From Aristolochia californica (lineage: Eukaryota > Streptophyta > Magnoliopsida > Piperales > Aristolochiaceae): 64,000 bases of DNA. Shown here one piece after another: positions 61,576 to 64,000 of the stretch. The notes beneath the pieces were generated by a model. It worked only from the letters and a program-made list of their open reading frames with translations, was not told the DNA's origin and ran no database searches. Each line of letters starts with the position of its first letter. Position 1 is the first letter of the stretch. A program made the translations under genes and the position numbers. The DNA lies in contig JARWKL010000014.1 of the NCBI GenBank assembly GCA_029961685.1, positions 27,191,137 through 27,255,136 of the forward strand. Reading direction: 5' to 3'.

Positions 61576-63107
61576 CTGTAAGATAAGCATAAGGAAACTG
61601 TCAGTAGCTGCTTTCTCACTAAAAACAGATGATGAACCATTAAAGGACAAATTCCTAAGTATTTTCTGACAGGTCCATTTCACATAACAACCGTGTGACA
61701 CATAACAGAACAAACAGCAAGTTGTATTTGGCTACAGAATCCCAACCTGAAATTTTTTTCTTTTGTTTTATCAGAACCTACACCAACCTGATTCCCAGAC
61801 TATAACAGTCATCAGCTTCCTGTGAGTATTAACTGGGCCTGTCATGACAAGCCCATGAGGTCAAGATCTCACTTGTTTTCTGTAGTAAAAGTTGAACAGC
61901 TGGCTAGTTGGCATTGGAAATCAATAAGTGGCCCAAAAGCACCTAAAATTCTGTGCTCAGCTATCATGTAACATAATGCAACAATTTGGGCCAGATTCTA
62001 GCCAATAATAGATAAATACAACAAGAAAACCTAGAAATCAGAAAATACATGGACAGGCGATATGCCCTACATCCTTCTTAGGTCAAGAATTTGCTCAGAA
62101 TTCTCCTCAATCCTCCTGATCCAATACCCTTCGGAGCAACTGCCAGGAGAGAACCTTCCACGTCAACCCTCCCCCCAAAAAAATAAAAAATAAAATAAAA
62201 TAATAATCGAGCAAATGAACAACTGTAGTCGGATCTTGGACCTCCGACAATTTTTTACCATCCTCTACAGTATCCAGGACACGCTTAGTCTACAAGTCAA
62301 GCGTACGGGAGGAGAGGTAGCCGGTAAACAACTCCGTTACTCGTAAAAAATCCGAATCAGTGCCCGCTTGCCGCCGCTTTCCGGCTCGAGTGAAGAAGAG
62401 TCAACCAGAATTCAAAAAATGAAAAGCACACTCTCTTAAATCGCTTCTGACTTCTGACCGAACCGTTCCGTTTGGCTAAGAAAGTGAATGAAAGAAACCA
62501 TGAATCAATACCTCTCCTAGTTCCCGTTTTCCAAATTTTATTACTATTTTTTTTTTTTTTTTTTGAAAAGAAGAATGGGGTTGAAATCCTCGAAAATAGA
62601 TTTTGCCATTTTTTAATACCCGTAACGCATCCAAAATCCCTCGAAGGAAAATATCGAGTTTTAACTCTATCAGTAGATTTAATATGGAAACCAGTAACAA
62701 ATCAATCAAGATATGCTGGAGAATTGACGAAGGGAGTTAATATTCCTCAAAAAAGATTTCCTGGATAAATTTCGTGGCTTTTTTGAACGATTTTTTAGGT
62801 GTTTGCTCTTCACTGTTTACAGCTTGTCAGGAAAATTTCAAACTTCAATTGCCATCTTTGATTAGAAATCGGAATAGAAAAATAAAAAAAAATACACTAC
62901 TATACATTTGGAAATTCTTTTAAAAAGAAGAAAGTTATGGATTTTCAAAAACCAAACGCCATGCCATGAGATACGAACAAAAACAGAGGAAAGACAGCAC
63001 CGACAAGGAACTAGAGAAAAAATTCAGCCTTTATTAGATTAAACTAGATTATTAAATTAAACTATAATTATAACAAAAAAGATGAATCAATGCAGACGAT
63101 TTCTTAC
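61576..63107 (-). other. CEPR2-like 5'UTR intron (1.5 kb)
   Basis: The donor CGG|GTAAGA (exon end 63108) and acceptor CTTACAG (exon resumes 61575) bracket 1,532 bp just upstream of the ATG. The intervening sequence has a long T run (about 62,548-62,564) and AAATAAAATAAAATAA-like repeats. No coding sequence is recognised in it. The leader intron is inferred from splice signals only. Confidence 0.5.
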
Positions 63108-63590
63108 CCGGAGAGTATCCCGTCTGTCGATGATTTGATCTGTTAGCAGTCGAAAGTAGAGCTCCAAAATGGTTCTATTCAATAACAATGCCTTGTCATA
63201 GCGCAAAGCATCAAATACCTTCCGCTGCTACTAGAGCCTCATTCAGGATCAATCGATTCTTTGTCGCCCGAGAAATTTGAATAAACAAAAGATCTAGGAC
63301 ATGAGCTCGAGGAAACACGCTAGCCTCTTCTGCACATTAAGAATCCACACAAGCAGAACCGGTTCTCGTCGAAATCGCCACTGTATTCAGCCAACGTAGG
63401 AGCAAAAGAAAGCACAGCGCAAGCCTTTCCCAACGAGATCGAAGCCGGAACGGTCACTCGTCATAACGGACGGAAATCGAAGCAGTTACATTGGAGAAGT
63501 GAAGGGAGAGCGAAGCAGCGGGGGGGCAAATAACGCGACGTGGGTAGAGAGAACGAGAGGGAAGCGGTAGCATTTTGCTTCAGTCTTCAG
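63108..63590 (-). other. CEPR2-like leader exon and promoter-proximal region
   Basis: Mixed-composition, pyrimidine-biased sequence on the minus strand, ending at the donor at 63,108. An ATG at 63571-63573 opens a 39-codon upstream frame ending with TGA at 63454-63456. Whether it is in the transcript depends on the unknown start site. Confidence 0.4.
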
Positions 63591-64000
63591 ATACTGTAAG
63601 AAGACATGTTTGCCCAAGTGAGGGAGGGGCTCAATTATTGTTATCGTCAAGATGAGTTGACCGCATTATCACTAATAAGACAATCTTCTAGAAACTTTTG
63701 AAGGGTATTTTCGTCAGTGTAAAATAATGACGTCAACCAGCTGTTCACACGAGGCAACAAAATAAGTATTATTTTTCTGAAAATTTCCTCTTCTGACAAA
63801 AAAATTAAACACGGAAAGAAAACAAATTGACGGGATATGACGATTCAGAAAACGAATTGTTTATTAAAAGCATTCATGGCCTTTCACTCAACTTGAAACC
63901 CGTTGTCTCATTTGTGATCAATAATTGAATTACTTTTATACCTGGTGTCCCACCGCGCAAATCACATTTGATCATCAATGGTTAATAATAAAGTCTGCAA
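63591..64000. other. Upstream flank, nothing recognised
   Basis: AT-rich DNA with no coding region or repeat boundary that can be supported. It probably includes the promoter of the LRR kinase. Confidence 0.4.

Overview
This is nuclear DNA from a flowering plant. The genes have introns, the intergenic DNA is AT-rich, and much of it consists of nested, broken LTR retrotransposons. Four plant protein-coding genes can be read with confidence, all on the minus strand. The species cannot be fixed from the sequence. The gene set is universal in angiosperms, and the mix of GC-rich and AT-rich coding regions would fit many woody dicots or early-diverging angiosperms.

Layout. 1-5.9 kb: gene-poor DNA with a broken Ty1/copia reverse transcriptase and RNase H (2.7-3.8 kb) and one unassigned candidate exon (4.6 kb). 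5.9-8.85 kb: an intact non-autonomous LTR element with matching LTRs and a perfect 5-bp target-site duplication (TSD). 9.3-11.6 kb: a decayed Ty3/gypsy gag-protease region split by a 5'-truncated LINE. 12.8-23.0 kb: a YTH-domain (ECT family) m6A-reader gene. I reconstructed eight coding exons that stay in phase (542 codons), with a 5'UTR intron holding a tandem duplication. 24.5-28.0 kb: cytosolic ribosomal protein L3 (uL3), five coding exons, 389 residues. 28-39.3 kb: long repeat-derived DNA with a copia LTR/primer-site fragment (30.5 kb), an antisense copia remnant (32.0-34.1 kb), a large LTR-like remnant (34.2-35.9 kb) and a LINE endonuclease scrap (about 38 kb). 39.3-43.9 kb: a nearly complete copia element whose gag is mostly missing. 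45.0-47.3 kb: an intronless, GC-rich CRINKLY4-related receptor kinase. 48.1-58.4 kb: two minus-strand copia remnants; the second is split by a 6.07-kb chromovirus (Ty3/gypsy) with 840-bp LTRs and a GAGAG TSD. 58.5-63.6 kb: a leucine-rich-repeat receptor kinase closely resembling CEPR2, with one short coding intron and a probable 1.5-kb 5'UTR intron.

The genes do not form a pathway. Two are membrane receptor kinases (CRINKLY4-like and CEPR2-like), one is a ribosomal protein, and one is an mRNA m6A reader. The strongest structural signals are the layered insertions dated by their TSDs, a roughly 100-bp-arm inverted repeat inside an ECT intron, the 655-bp tandem duplication in the ECT 5'UTR intron, and a palindromic telo-box pair next to the RPL3 TATA box. 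I found no CRISPR array, operon or clearly new multi-gene system. Exon boundaries come from splice-site reading and family knowledge, not transcripts.
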